This document shows positions 43,301 through 52,721 of a stretch of 64,000 nucleotides of DNA, in pieces; positions within the stretch are counted from its first letter, which is position 1, and each line of letters opens with the position of its first letter. The stretch is from Austropuccinia psidii (taxonomy: Eukaryota; Basidiomycota; Pucciniomycetes; Pucciniales; Sphaerophragmiaceae). A program made the position numbers and the translations under genes. The stretch covers positions 44,203,618-44,267,617 of the forward strand of contig JALGQZ010000008.1 in NCBI GenBank assembly GCA_023105745.1. The letters are read 5' to 3'. The notes beneath the pieces were generated by a model. It searched no databases and was not told the DNA's origin. It saw nothing but the letters and a program-made list of their open reading frames with translations.

Positions 43301-46300
43301 TCAAGCTTTTGAAGAATTCGGCCCAGGCTTGTCAGGATATAATGAATGAAAATCTTTGACAAGTTCAGGACAATTCTTGAGGTTTTCGGTTGGTTCCCAA
43401 GTGGATCTTTCTGGGTCTTGACTGAAACCTTTCCATTCCACCAGATACCATAATTTTCCTCTCTTGAGCTTTGAGTCCAGTATTTGAGAGACTTCCCATT
43501 CCTCTTCTTCTTCAATGGTGATTGGAGGAGGAGGCTCTTGATGCCTATTTGGGATTGTTGACGTCTTGACTGGTTCCAAAAGGGAAATATGGAAAACTGG
43601 GTGGATGGATTTCCATTGAGATGGAAGCTTGAGGTGGTAGGCATGAGTGCTGACTTTCTTCAAGATTGGAAAAGGACCCAGCCATCTTTCAGACAGCTTT
43701 TTGGTGGGTCTGGTTGATTTGATGTTCTTGGAAGAGAGCCATACCATGTCACCGGGATTGAAAACAGGTGGACTTGCTCTACTTTTATCTGCATACCTCT
43801 TAAACCTGTTTATGGCAACTTCAAGTTCTCTCTTGACATCTTGCTGTACTGATTGGATTTTTGTTGATAACTTTCCAGCCGGAGTGTCTTGAGTGATGTG
43901 AACTGAGTCAAAATGAGGATCTCTTCCATAAACAGTGAAAAACGGTGATTGTTTTGTTGAAGAGTGGTCAGAGTTATTGTAGGCAAATTCAGCCAGAGGG
44001 AGCCAGGTGTTCCAATCATCTTGATGATAACTGACATACATCCGAAGGTACTGTTCTAGTATCTGATTTACCCTCTCTGTCTGTCCATCAGTTTCTGGAT
44101 GGTAAGCAGTTGACAAGTCTCTTGAAATCTTGAGCTGCTGACAAAGGTTGGTCCAAAAGGAAGAAACAAAAAGTGAACCTCGATCACTAACAATGCTTGA
44201 AGGAAGGCCATGCTTTGAGAAAATATTCTTGATGAATAAATGGGCCAAATCTAATGAAGTGATTGAAGCTATTGTTGGAATAAAAACCGCCATTTTTGAG
44301 AATCTGTCCACTATGACTAAAATTGAATCAAAGGAATTGGACAGTGGCAATTGAGTGATGAAATCCATTGAAAGACAAATCCAAGGACCACTTGGAATTG
44401 GAAGAGGCTTGAGGAGTCCAAACTTCTTGTGATGAATATTTTTGTTTCTTGAACACTGTTGACAGGATGAGACATAATCCTTGATAAATTGAGTCATGCC
44501 GGACCAGTGGAAATCCCGCTTGACAAGTTTGAGAGTCTTCTCTTGGCCAGGGTGTCCAGCTAGAGGAGAGTCATGCCGCTTTTGAAGTATATTGAGTTGA
44601 ATTGTGGGGTCGTTTGGGACCACCACCCGATCTTTGAAAAGGAGAAGTTTGGAAGAGGAATCAAGAGAATAATCTTGGACAGATTTACCTTTACCCAAAT
44701 CTTCAAGGACACTTCTATATTGAGAATCTTGCCACACTGCCTTCTGAATTGAATCAATCAAATTTGAAAATGAATCCACCTTGACTGCAAAAAACTTTGA
44801 GGCTTGAATTTCATCTTGCTTAATTATCTTCTGATAGTTCATTGGATTCTTGCTGATGAAATCCTCCCCCCTCTCCGGGTAAACGTCGTCCCGACGTGAC
44901 AAGGCATCTGGAAGGGTGGCCAAGCGGCCAGGGCGGTAAGTGATTGAGAAATGAAATTCAGATAAAAATTCAGCCCAGCGGGCTTGACGGCGAGTGAGAA
45001 TCTTGGAAGACATGAAATATTGAAGAGATGAATGATCCGTGAGAACTTCAAAAGGGGAAGAAATAGAAAGAAGGAAAGCTCTCCAGCGCTTGAGAGCCCA
45101 GACTATGCCAAGGAGTTCCTTGTCATGAATCTCATAATTGAGCTCAGCTGGGAGAAGCTTGCGGCTATCAAATGCAATGGGATTTTTTCCTGAGTCAGAG
45201 ACCTGACTCAGTACAGCACCCAAGGCATAATCTGATGCATCGGTCTCTACAATGGTGGGTAGAGAAGGATTGAAATGAGAAAGGATTGGAGCAGTGGTGA
45301 ATGCCTCTTTGAGTTGATGAAACTGTCTAAGAGCTTCCTCATTGAGGGGAAAACGGGAATCTTTCTTGAGGAAACTTGTGAGTGAACTAATTTTCTTTGA
45401 ATAATTCTTGATGAAACGGCGGTAAAAATTGGCAAAGCCAAGGAATGATTGAAGAGCCTTGAGGTTTCTTGGAGGTGGCCAATTGAGAATTTGCTGGACT
45501 TTTGCTTGGTCCATCTTGAGGCCTTCAGAAGAAACTACATAACCAAGATATTCCACACTAGAAACATGAAATAGGCATTTGGACGCCTTAGCAAAGAGCT
45601 TATTGGCTCTGAGTCTGGAAAGAACAGTGGACACATGAGTGACATGTTCTTCCTCAGATTTGGAAAAGACCATAATGTCATCCAAATAAACCACAACATA
45701 AACATCAAGAAGATCATAAAAAATATCATTGACGAGATTTTGAAAAGAAGCAGGAGCATTGGTAAGCCCAAATGGCATAACCAAGTACTCATAACTACCG
45801 TATTTGGTTCTAAAACAAGTCAAATGTTCATCACCTTCCTTGATTCTGAGCAGGTTATATGCACCACGCAAATCAATCTTGGAGAAGATAGAAGAACTAT
45901 TGAAAACAGTGAGAATCTGATTCATAGAAGGAACAGGATACTTGTTCTTCCTAGTAACAGCATTGAGCTTGCGGTAATCAACACACAAACGGAGGCCACC
46001 GTCTTTCTTTTTGACAAAAAGAACAGGTGCTCCTGTAGAAGAGGAGCTTGGCCGGATGAAACCTTTCTCTACATTCTCTGAAATGTAGGCCCTGAGTGTA
46101 TCTGACTCTTGGTTTGATAAAGAGTAGATCACCCCAACTGGAGGTAGAGACCCCTCCAGCTCGATATGATGATCACAGGCGCGGTGAGGAGGAAGTTTCT
46201 CTGCTTTCACCTTGGAAAATACATCCAAATATTGGTGATAAACAGAAGGAACAACCTTCATCACGGTTTTTATTTCTTCTGGCTCTTCCTCTTCATCCCA

Positions 46301-47002
46301 CAACTCCTCCAGGGAGTCATGATAAGATGAAGGAGGAAGGTCCATATTCCCAAAGAAGAGATGAAGTGAAGATATAGAATTATCTTCTCCAACATCTTGA
46401 ATCTCTTTGAAGACTTCATCTCTAGATGATAGTAATGACTGATGGGAATTGAGGGAAGGAATATGGACAGAAGACGGAAATGATGGTGTTCTAGAATCAC
46501 CAACCAGAGCTGCACATGATTTGGCAGAAGAAAAGTCATTACTGAAAGAAATTGAAGGATCATTATAGTCCTTATGATCAGAATTAAAGGTGATCAATCC
46601 TTGCCTCCAATCAATAAACGGATTAAAATGATTAAGAAAGTCAAAGCCCAATATGAGGTCTTCTCCCTTGGGAGTATCAATGACTAAAAAGTCCCATTCA
46701 AAGCTTGGGAAGGAAGGGAGCTCAACCATATATTTAGTATGGTGAGTCACAAATAAAGAAGGAGACTCAGAGGAGTCAAGAATAATAAGGGGAATCTTCT
46801 CCGGGAGTTCTGACATGGTCAAAGAATACTTGTGAACAAACTGCTTTGCAATAAATGAGTTGGTAGCACCAGAATCAATGAGAATACTGTAAAACATATC
46901 AGAGAGAGAAGAAAAAACAAAAAATTTAAGAGAATTTTTGACACCAGTATTCAGAATGCACAATTGTGCTCTGGATGGAAAACTGTGAAGACCATTGAAC
47001 AC
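43301..47002 (-). CDS. pol: Element A Pol polyprotein (PR-RT-RH-IN-chromodomain)
   Basis: About 1,233 codons, open throughout. No ATG begins the frame; the nearest start-like codon is GTG at 47,002, and the frame is reached from gag by a -1 shift at 47,029-47,023. Domains: aspartic protease with DSGA near residue 43; reverse transcriptase with KIDLRGAY (~375) and YLDD (~439); RNase H from ETDASDYALG (~585) to PDALSR (~700); integrase with H-H-C-C (CQQCSRNKN) and catalytic Asp (LSMDF, ~880), Asp (SDRGS, ~938) and Glu (TERVNQ, ~977); a GPY/F-like segment (WLGPF); and a C-terminal chromodomain (WEVSQILDSK, LWYLVEWKGF, STWEP, ~1,160-1,215) that in this family targets marked chromatin. All catalytic residues I checked are present. 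Confidence 0.95.
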   Translation of the reverse strand: MFNGLHSFPSRAQLCILNTGVKNSLKFFVFSSLSDMFYSILIDSGATNSFIAKQFVHKYSLTMSELPEKIPLIILDSSESPSLFVTHHTKYMVELPSFPSFEWDFLVIDTPKGEDLILGFDFLNHFNPFIDWRQGLITFNSDHKDYNDPSISFSNDFSSAKSCAALVGDSRTPSFPSSVHIPSLNSHQSLLSSRDEVFKEIQDVGEDNSISSLHLFFGNMDLPPSSYHDSLEELWDEEEEPEEIKTVMKVVPSVYHQYLDVFSKVKAEKLPPHRACDHHIELEGSLPPVGVIYSLSNQESDTLRAYISENVEKGFIRPSSSSTGAPVLFVKKKDGGLRLCVDYRKLNAVTRKNKYPVPSMNQILTVFNSSSIFSKIDLRGAYNLLRIKEGDEHLTCFRTKYGSYEYLVMPFGLTNAPASFQNLVNDIFYDLLDVYVVVYLDDIMVFSKSEEEHVTHVSTVLSRLRANKLFAKASKCLFHVSSVEYLGYVVSSEGLKMDQAKVQQILNWPPPRNLKALQSFLGFANFYRRFIKNYSKKISSLTSFLKKDSRFPLNEEALRQFHQLKEAFTTAPILSHFNPSLPTIVETDASDYALGAVLSQVSDSGKNPIAFDSRKLLPAELNYEIHDKELLGIVWALKRWRAFLLSISSPFEVLTDHSSLQYFMSSKILTRRQARWAEFLSEFHFSITYRPGRLATLPDALSRRDDVYPERGEDFISKNPMNYQKIIKQDEIQASKFFAVKVDSFSNLIDSIQKAVWQDSQYRSVLEDLGKGKSVQDYSLDSSSKLLLFKDRVVVPNDPTIQLNILQKRHDSPLAGHPGQEKTLKLVKRDFHWSGMTQFIKDYVSSCQQCSRNKNIHHKKFGLLKPLPIPSGPWICLSMDFITQLPLSNSFDSILVIVDRFSKMAVFIPTIASITSLDLAHLFIKNIFSKHGLPSSIVSDRGSLFVSSFWTNLCQQLKISRDLSTAYHPETDGQTERVNQILEQYLRMYVSYHQDDWNTWLPLAEFAYNNSDHSSTKQSPFFTVYGRDPHFDSVHITQDTPAGKLSTKIQSVQQDVKRELEVAINRFKRYADKSRASPPVFNPGDMVWLSSKNIKSTRPTKKLSERWLGPFPILKKVSTHAYHLKLPSQWKSIHPVFHISLLEPVKTSTIPNRHQEPPPPITIEEEEEWEVSQILDSKLKRGKLWYLVEWKGFSQDPERSTWEPTENLKNCPELVKDFHSLYPDKPGPNSSKA

Positions 47003-47016
47003 AACATGATCTTCAC

Positions 47017-47029
47017 TCAGGCTTTTCCC
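47017..47029 (-). promoter_or_regulatory. -1 ribosomal frameshift site (GGGAAAA)
   Basis: In the gag frame the sense strand reads G_GGA_AAA followed by GCC TGA. A -1 slip gives GGG AAA AGC CTG AGT and enters the pol frame, which has no ATG of its own. Element B keeps the same heptamer and stop spacing at 56,175-56,163. Confidence 0.7.
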
Positions 47030-48354
47030 TGGCTGGGAAATTTGCCTGACGGTTGGGTAAGCTTGTTTTGAGGCCTTTTGAAACAGGTCTCAAGACTATG
47101 CTTCCCACCACAATAGGTACAAAGACCCTCCTTGATTCTTCTTTCTTTTTCAGAGTTCATGAGCTTGAAATCTTTATTCAATAAAGAAGAATGGGGCTTG
47201 TCCCTCTTCTGAAAATTCTTCTTCTTCTTTTGACTTGAGCTTGAAGAATTTTGAGGATGAGAAGAACTTGACTTTGAGGCTTCTGGCTTCTTCTCTTGAT
47301 GATGACTCTTTTCATTTTGCCTCTCATGGTACCTGGTATCAAGTTCCAGGGTAACGTCCATTAAGTCTTGAAGAGAGTCAATTCTTGAAGGATGGGAGGC
47401 CAATTGATCCAAAATCCTGGATGGCAATCCCTTCCTGAAATGATGGATGAGAGCTCTTTCACCCCAATCCCCGATTCTTGAGACTAAGCTTCTGAAATCA
47501 GCAATGTATAAGGATACATGCCCACCTTCTTTCATTCTTAAAGAATCCAACTCAGCTTCTGCTTTTCTGACTTCATTCGGGTCACCAAATAAAGTGAAGA
47601 GTTGAGATTCAAATAAAGGCCAAGAATTGAGAAGGTATTTTGAATCTTGATTGGTGAGATTGGAAAGATAAGGCTCAATCCATTTTGCAGCCCTGCCAAT
47701 GAGAAATGAAGTGGCATAAAGGACCTTCTTTCTGTCTTGAGCGAAGTTTGCCGGATCATTATGAAATATCAATTGACAAGACTGAATGAAACTTCTAACT
47801 TTGAAGGGCTGAGTCCCATCAAAGCATTCCGGTGCCTTCATAGATGGAGTCTTGAAGGCTGGTGGTCTTGATGCTTCAGAAGATGAAGCTGCTTGAAGAT
47901 TGGCCATAATCTGAGTCATTTGCTGCATGATGGCCAATAAAGATGGTTCAGACTGATGAGAGACAGGCTGATTAGACTGGGCTAGAGTTGGCCCTCCAGT
48001 ACCTTGGGATGCCTCCACCGGAGCAGGGATACCTTCAGTACCATCAGACTCTTCCTCTTCCACAGAATTCTCCTCCTCCTCTTCACCATCTTCACCTGGA
48101 CCTTTGAAAATAGTCCTTGAAGTTCCTGGAAATCCGCCAACTACTCCTGAGAATGAACATGATCTTCTTGGCCCTCTTCCTTCCTTCCTGGATGGTGCTG
48201 CTCTTTCCATGCGGGGTCCTCTATCTAATTGGGCCCTCAGTTGAGGAACTGCTGGGGTGCCATCTAGAGGAGCTCTTGGAGTTGGAGTGAGAACAGCTTG
48301 AGCTCTGGCCTGAGATCTTGTCTGTCTTGCCGGAGGTGAATGTTGAACAGGCAT
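47017..48354 (-). CDS. gag: Element A Gag
   Basis: 445 residues from the ATG at 48,354 (MPVQHSPPARQTRSQARAQA). The first ~160 residues are Pro-, Glu- and Ser-rich and probably disordered. A retrotransposon Gag (capsid) domain spans about residues 180-320 (SFIQSCQLIFHNDPANF, AAKWIEPYLSNL, LFGDPNEVRKAEAELDSLRM). A Lys/Ser-rich linker precedes a C-terminal knuckle CTYCGGKHSLETC, which is CX2CX3HX4C, one residue shorter than the usual retroviral form. Gag assembles the particle and binds the RNA. It ends CAG GGA AAA GCC TGA, and the GGGAAAA heptamer can feed ribosomes into pol. Confidence 0.93.
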   Translation of the reverse strand: MPVQHSPPARQTRSQARAQAVLTPTPRAPLDGTPAVPQLRAQLDRGPRMERAAPSRKEGRGPRRSCSFSGVVGGFPGTSRTIFKGPGEDGEEEEENSVEEEESDGTEGIPAPVEASQGTGGPTLAQSNQPVSHQSEPSLLAIMQQMTQIMANLQAASSSEASRPPAFKTPSMKAPECFDGTQPFKVRSFIQSCQLIFHNDPANFAQDRKKVLYATSFLIGRAAKWIEPYLSNLTNQDSKYLLNSWPLFESQLFTLFGDPNEVRKAEAELDSLRMKEGGHVSLYIADFRSLVSRIGDWGERALIHHFRKGLPSRILDQLASHPSRIDSLQDLMDVTLELDTRYHERQNEKSHHQEKKPEASKSSSSHPQNSSSSSQKKKKNFQKRDKPHSSLLNKDFKLMNSEKERRIKEGLCTYCGGKHSLETCFKRPQNKLTQPSGKFPSQGKA

Positions 48355-49041
48355 GATAACAGGAATAAAATTGAATTAAATGAATAAGAATCAAAATTTG
48401 CTTGAAGTGAAAAGAGTCAACAATCAAATCTTGAGGAAAATCAATGAGTCAAAATGAAAATCTTCAGGTACGTCAATAAATCAAAATCAAATGAAGTCTT
48501 GAAGTCAAAATCAAATCAATCAAATCAATCAAAATAAAAAATCTTGCAGAATCAATCAATCAAATGAAAATCTTGAAGAAAAATCAATTTATTTCAAAAT
48601 TCTTGATGTGAAAAAATCAGCAAAATCAATGAAGTCTTCAGGTCAATCAATTTTCTTGAGGTCAAAATCAAATATGTCAAATCAATCAATCAATCAAAAT
48701 CAAGTGAATTATTCTTTAAAAATCAAAATTCTTGATGTGAATAACGTGTCTGAATATCTTGATGAAAAATTTGAAAATCAAAGAAAATCAAGATGACGCC
48801 TGAATTATGAATGAGAATGAAAATTTGATGATTTGAAAAGATTTAAAAAAGAATAACAAAAATAAAAAATGGGTCAGCTTTCAATTTTCAAAATGAAGAA
48901 TGAATGAAAGAAAATTGAGAGGTGACGATGAATCATTAAATTCATAAGCATAAAAGAATCATAATTTCGATGAAATGAGTGAATGAAATTATAAAGAAAG
49001 AATGAACAGAATGAAAAGAAATTATGAGTTAATTAATATAA
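48355..49041 (-). other. Element A leader
   Basis: This is the 687-bp untranslated leader between the 5' LTR and gag. On the + strand it is dominated by TCAATCAATCAAAATC-like low-complexity repeats. The leader of B (57,525-58,297) has the same character. No gene is present. Confidence 0.7.
49027..49040 (-). other. Self-priming site of element A
   Basis: Sense TATATTAATTAACT lies one base inside the 5' LTR. It is the perfect reverse complement of AGTTAATTAATATA in the LTR (49,413-49,426 and 41,327-41,340). No match to a common tRNA primer site is evident. Confidence 0.75.
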
Positions 49042-50547
49042 TGTCACAGGGGCTCTTGGACAGAAATACAAGAGTGGCCTGGCACTCAGCAATCAGGGAA
49101 CTCACTTGGAAGACTCCAAAAGGATAAAGAATAAAAATACTAAGAATGAATTCCTCTAAAAGATATGCAGGTACAAGATGAGATGCAAAAGAGGAAAGGG
49201 AAGCCAAATGGCCAAAGAGCCAACCAAGTAAGTCCTTAATCACTGTTTCAACCTGCCAAAAATGAATAATGGAATTAGTAAGGATATGACCACCAAATAT
49301 CCATTGACAGGCGAAGAAAGAGAAAAGAGAAAGGTGCTAAATGACTGACTTAATAATATCAGTATTTGCTTAACTAAAGTGAAAAGAAAATAGAGATAAA
49401 ATAAAATCAAAATATATTAATTAACTGGGGAAAACCCCCCAGGGTGGAAAGGGTAGCCGGTATATGTGAAAAGTTGGGAGCTTGAGTTCTTCAGGCTGAA
49501 AACTGGTCTGTATTGATCCTTGAGGCTGTATTGATTGTTTTGGGAATTGATACAGCTGGCTAATATTGAAATTGAATTGGGTTGAATGAATTTCCCATGA
49601 TTGAAAATGAAATACAGGTCTTGATGGATCCAGACTGTATTGAAATGAATATGGTTGCCAAGATGGAATGAGTGGAGCTTTGACACTTGACAACTTCTTT
49701 TTGGCACTGCCTCTTGAATACACTTGAGAATGAATTGAAAGTATTCCCTTGGAATGAATACTTGGAGTGAGAATAACCAATGACTGCTTGATGGCGTCAT
49801 TGGTCTTTGACGCTGAAACACTTGCTCTTGAGCCTTGATGATTCCTCTGAATGATTGGGTGCCTTGATGACGTGATGAGATGTTGGAATGTTGAAATGAA
49901 CATTTGATATTGCCACCATTGAATTGCTGTTGAAAAATGATGCACAATGATATATAACATCATTTATGGCATATTGGTTGATTGGCAAGAAGATTACGTC
50001 CAAAGGTCTTGAGATGGAAAGGCAGAGGGAAAAGGATGGATGTAATGACTTCAGAGCTTGGAATGGTGTTTCTGGGCCTTTTGGGGTTTTTGGCCATTTT
50101 TGGGTCCTGAGCCAAAAACTGTCCCAAAAGGCGGGAAAGTGTCTTTTGGACACTTTGCGTCAAAGTGCGCAAAAATGCGCAAAATGCGCAAAAGTGCGCA
50201 AAAAGTGCGCAAATGCGCAAATGCGCAAAGTGCGCAAAAAGTGCGCAAAATGCGCAAAAATGCGCATTATGAGCCCAAATGGCCAAAAACAGCCATTTGG
50301 GCCATTTCCCCTGGTTTTGAGGGAAATGACCAGAAATACCCATTTGGGCATAAATTGCCGCTATGGGTTCTGGATTGAGGTGAAGGGCCATGGAGGCCCC
50401 AAAACACAAATGGCCATAAATGGGCCATAAGATAATGACGTGGCCATATTGGCCACTGGTGATGGATATGGCCAATTGGCCATAAAAGAACCGTGGCTTG
50501 ATATGCCATATGGGGATCCAAGGAGGTGAATTGCCATGGTTGTGACA
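49042..50547 (-). repeat. Element A 5' LTR
   Basis: 1,506 bp, matching the 3' LTR except for C at 49,811 (T at 41,725) and a shorter TGCGCA array (11 units, 50,166-50,266), which accounts for the 34-bp length difference. The hairpin is at 49,425-49,442 and the self-primer sequence at 49,413-49,426. A TATA-like CATATACC lies about 40 bp upstream of the self-primer in sense orientation. Confidence 0.95.
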
Positions 50548-50675
50548 CCTTGCTGATTGGGTTTTGAAGAGTATCAATGAAATAATGATTGTTGCTGATT
50601 GGGTTTTGAAGGGTATCAATGAAGTAATTATTGCTGAAGATGATTGGTAATGCCCCTGCCTCCTTGGCTGTGACA
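50548..50675 (-). repeat. Element B 3' LTR, right part
   Basis: It begins with the duplicated CCTTG and continues CTGATTGGGTTTTGAAGAG to the terminal GGCTGTGACA. It completes the LTR interrupted at 40,955. It carries the 42-bp tandem unit twice (from 50,550 and 50,592). Confidence 0.92.
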
Positions 50676-50689
50676 TTATCCCCCTCTTG

Positions 50690-52478
50690 AAAGTGGTGAG
50701 CTCTGAGCACCATAAGTATAGTGAGTCTTGATGAGCTTGCAATCAATCCATACAGTTCTTTCCCCCAATTCCTTAAATTTATCCCATTAACTTTCTTCTT
50801 CAATCAATACTCAAACAAAATCTTCATTTAATCACTTGTAGATATCTTCTCCTTGATCGTCAATCTTAATTCCCTCTTTTCCTTCAAAATGCCTTCATTC
50901 TTCTTAAATCATGTTCATTCTTGTATTGAGTGTCTTCAATAAACTTTTCTTGAGTCCTCATGGCTTTTGAAAAGGGGGTGACCTGGGCTTATGTCCCAAG
51001 AACACCTGATTTCATCATAATTTTGAATCTTGAGAGTGTTGGCATGAAGTGGCAAATACTTGAGGTTTTGGACCATTTCAGAAGTCCTGGCCAAAATCCT
51101 TGATTTTGTGATTAAAGGGGATTTTGGCCAATTTGCACAAAAATGCGCAAAATGCGCAAAGTGCACAAATGCGCGTATATGCCATAATGGCATATAATGG
51201 TGAAAAAATTGAAAAAACTTGATTGATGATGAAAAATGGCCTTATAGGGTGTTCTAGCCATTTTGCCCAAAAATGCGCATATATGCCATAATGGCATACA
51301 TATTGGTGAAAAAAATGAAAAAGTTGATAAATGATGGAAAAATGGCCTATAAGGTGTTCTGGCCATTTTGCGCATTTTTGCGCAAAGTGCGCAAATGCGC
51401 AATTATGATGAAATTGGCCAAAAAGGCCTTTTGAAGCCTTTTGACAAGATAAACAGGCCTTTTGCGCAAAAGTGCACAAATTTGCCAATATGCCTAATTA
51501 AGAATATTTTGATTAAAAATGATAAAACTGAGCTATTTTGAAGTTTTGAGATTTGATATGGCCATTTGTGCCAAAGTGCATAAATTCATGAAATTGGCCA
51601 ATTGGGCCATTTGAAACAGGGTTTTCCTTTTGATCTTGATTTCTTCCTGAATGTCTTTCTTCTTATCTCCTCCTTGAATGGTCAATTGCCATAGATGCCT
51701 TGCTGATTGGGTTTTTGGCTTTCAATTTTGATCTTAAGGAATGAGTTTAAGGCTGACTTGAAGAAGTTTTGATGAGGGTTATCTGTAGGTGGTCTTTACC
51801 ATTACTAGTGTTTTGCTCTTTGATTATTGAATGAATTGACTCCCCAAACGTGATATGGGAGTGATTACTACTGCTTTTTGAAATAAGAAATAAAAATAAA
51901 AATAAAAGATACAAGTAAAAGAAATGAAAATAAAAAATAAAAATGAAAAAGAATTGAGAGAAAAAGAGAGTAAAGAAAGAAATAAGAAATGCCTGAGGGT
52001 TGTCCTTCTTGTGGTGAGTTTCTTGATTTTGGCCAAAATGTTCTGAAAGATAAAATCAAGCATTTGATTCTCACAGCGTGGCCAAGGTAATGTTTTACAA
52101 GAAGTAGACCCCTCAGGGATGCATACCAGGAGATGGAACTTACTTTCATAAATTCAACTCCCCACCAAGCACCATAAATGAAAAAGAAATTATGCCATAA
52201 CATGAATTGTGGTAATGAATGTCTTGAAGGATAATTTATGGCATGATTAAAGAAAGAAAAGAAAATAAGAGAAAGATTGGGCCATATCTTGATGAAAGGT
52301 CCAAATCTTGAAGGTATGATGTTGCAAGGCCTTCTGAACCTGTCCAAAGAATTTACAAGTGCTCACAAAGTGGCCAAGGTTATGCTTACAACAAATTTGG
52401 GTAGAATACCCCCTTAAAGGTGCATGCCAGGAGAGGAACTTACTTTCATAAACTCCAATCCCCACCAAGCACCATAAA
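50690..52478 (-). other. Element B 3' untranslated region
   Basis: About 1.8 kb between pol and the polypurine tract. It contains small TGCGCA clusters (51,138-51,175, 51,270, 51,368-51,400, 51,461), ATATGCCATAATGGCATA palindromes (about 51,176 and 51,280) and paired direct repeats (52,069-52,180 and 52,359-52,479) matching those of A. Long frames (51,078-51,488 and 51,868-52,347) follow these low-complexity stretches and are not called. Confidence 0.65.
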
Positions 52479-52715
52479 TCAAACTCTTGAGGCATTTGGG
52501 CCAGGCTTGTCTGGATACAAAGTGTGAAAATCCTTGACAAGGTCTGGGGAGTTGGTAAGGTTGGAAGCTGGCTCCCAAGCTGTTCTTTCTGGGTCTTCAT
52601 TGAATCCTTTCCACTCCACTAAATACCATAATGAAACTCTCTTTAGTTTTGAGTCCAGAACCTGAGCCACTTCCCATTCTTCTTGCTCTTCCACTATTAC
52701 TGGAGGTGGTGGCAA
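52479..52715 (-). pseudogene. Element B chromodomain (cut off by a stop)
   Basis: 78 codons encode the C-terminal chromodomain (EEWEVAQVLDSKLKRVSLWY, then LVEWKGFNEDPERTAWEP). It is separated from the rest of Pol by a TGA at 52,722 within IPN-HQLPPPP, where A has an Arg codon, and lacks its own plausible start. The domain itself is well preserved, which dates the stop as recent relative to the divergence from A. Confidence 0.85.
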
Positions 52716-52721
52716 TTGGTG

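Larger units (their letters stand above)
40956..50547 (-). mobile_element. Element A, near-intact self-priming chromovirus
   Basis: A complete 9,592-bp Ty3/gypsy element on the - strand, nested in the 3' LTR of B. Ends are TGTCACA/TGTGACA with a CCTTG duplication. LTRs are 40,956-42,495 and 49,042-50,547. Gag (48,354 to 47,017) and Pol (47,002 to 43,301) are uninterrupted. Domain order and the C-terminal chromodomain place it in the chromovirus branch; the self-complementary primer site suggests the Tf1/sushi group. Outside the TGCGCA array I saw one base difference between the LTRs (41,725 versus 49,811), so it is young and may be competent. Confidence 0.95.

Noticed and set aside
45635..46377. 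+ strand frames of 148 and 93 codons
   Set aside because: They are antisense to the intact element A pol gene, with no domain.
49417..50803. Frames up to 260 codons at the other A LTR and its junction with B
   Set aside because: These are LTR sequence plus B LTR sequence read across the insertion junction; no domain, same artefact as above.
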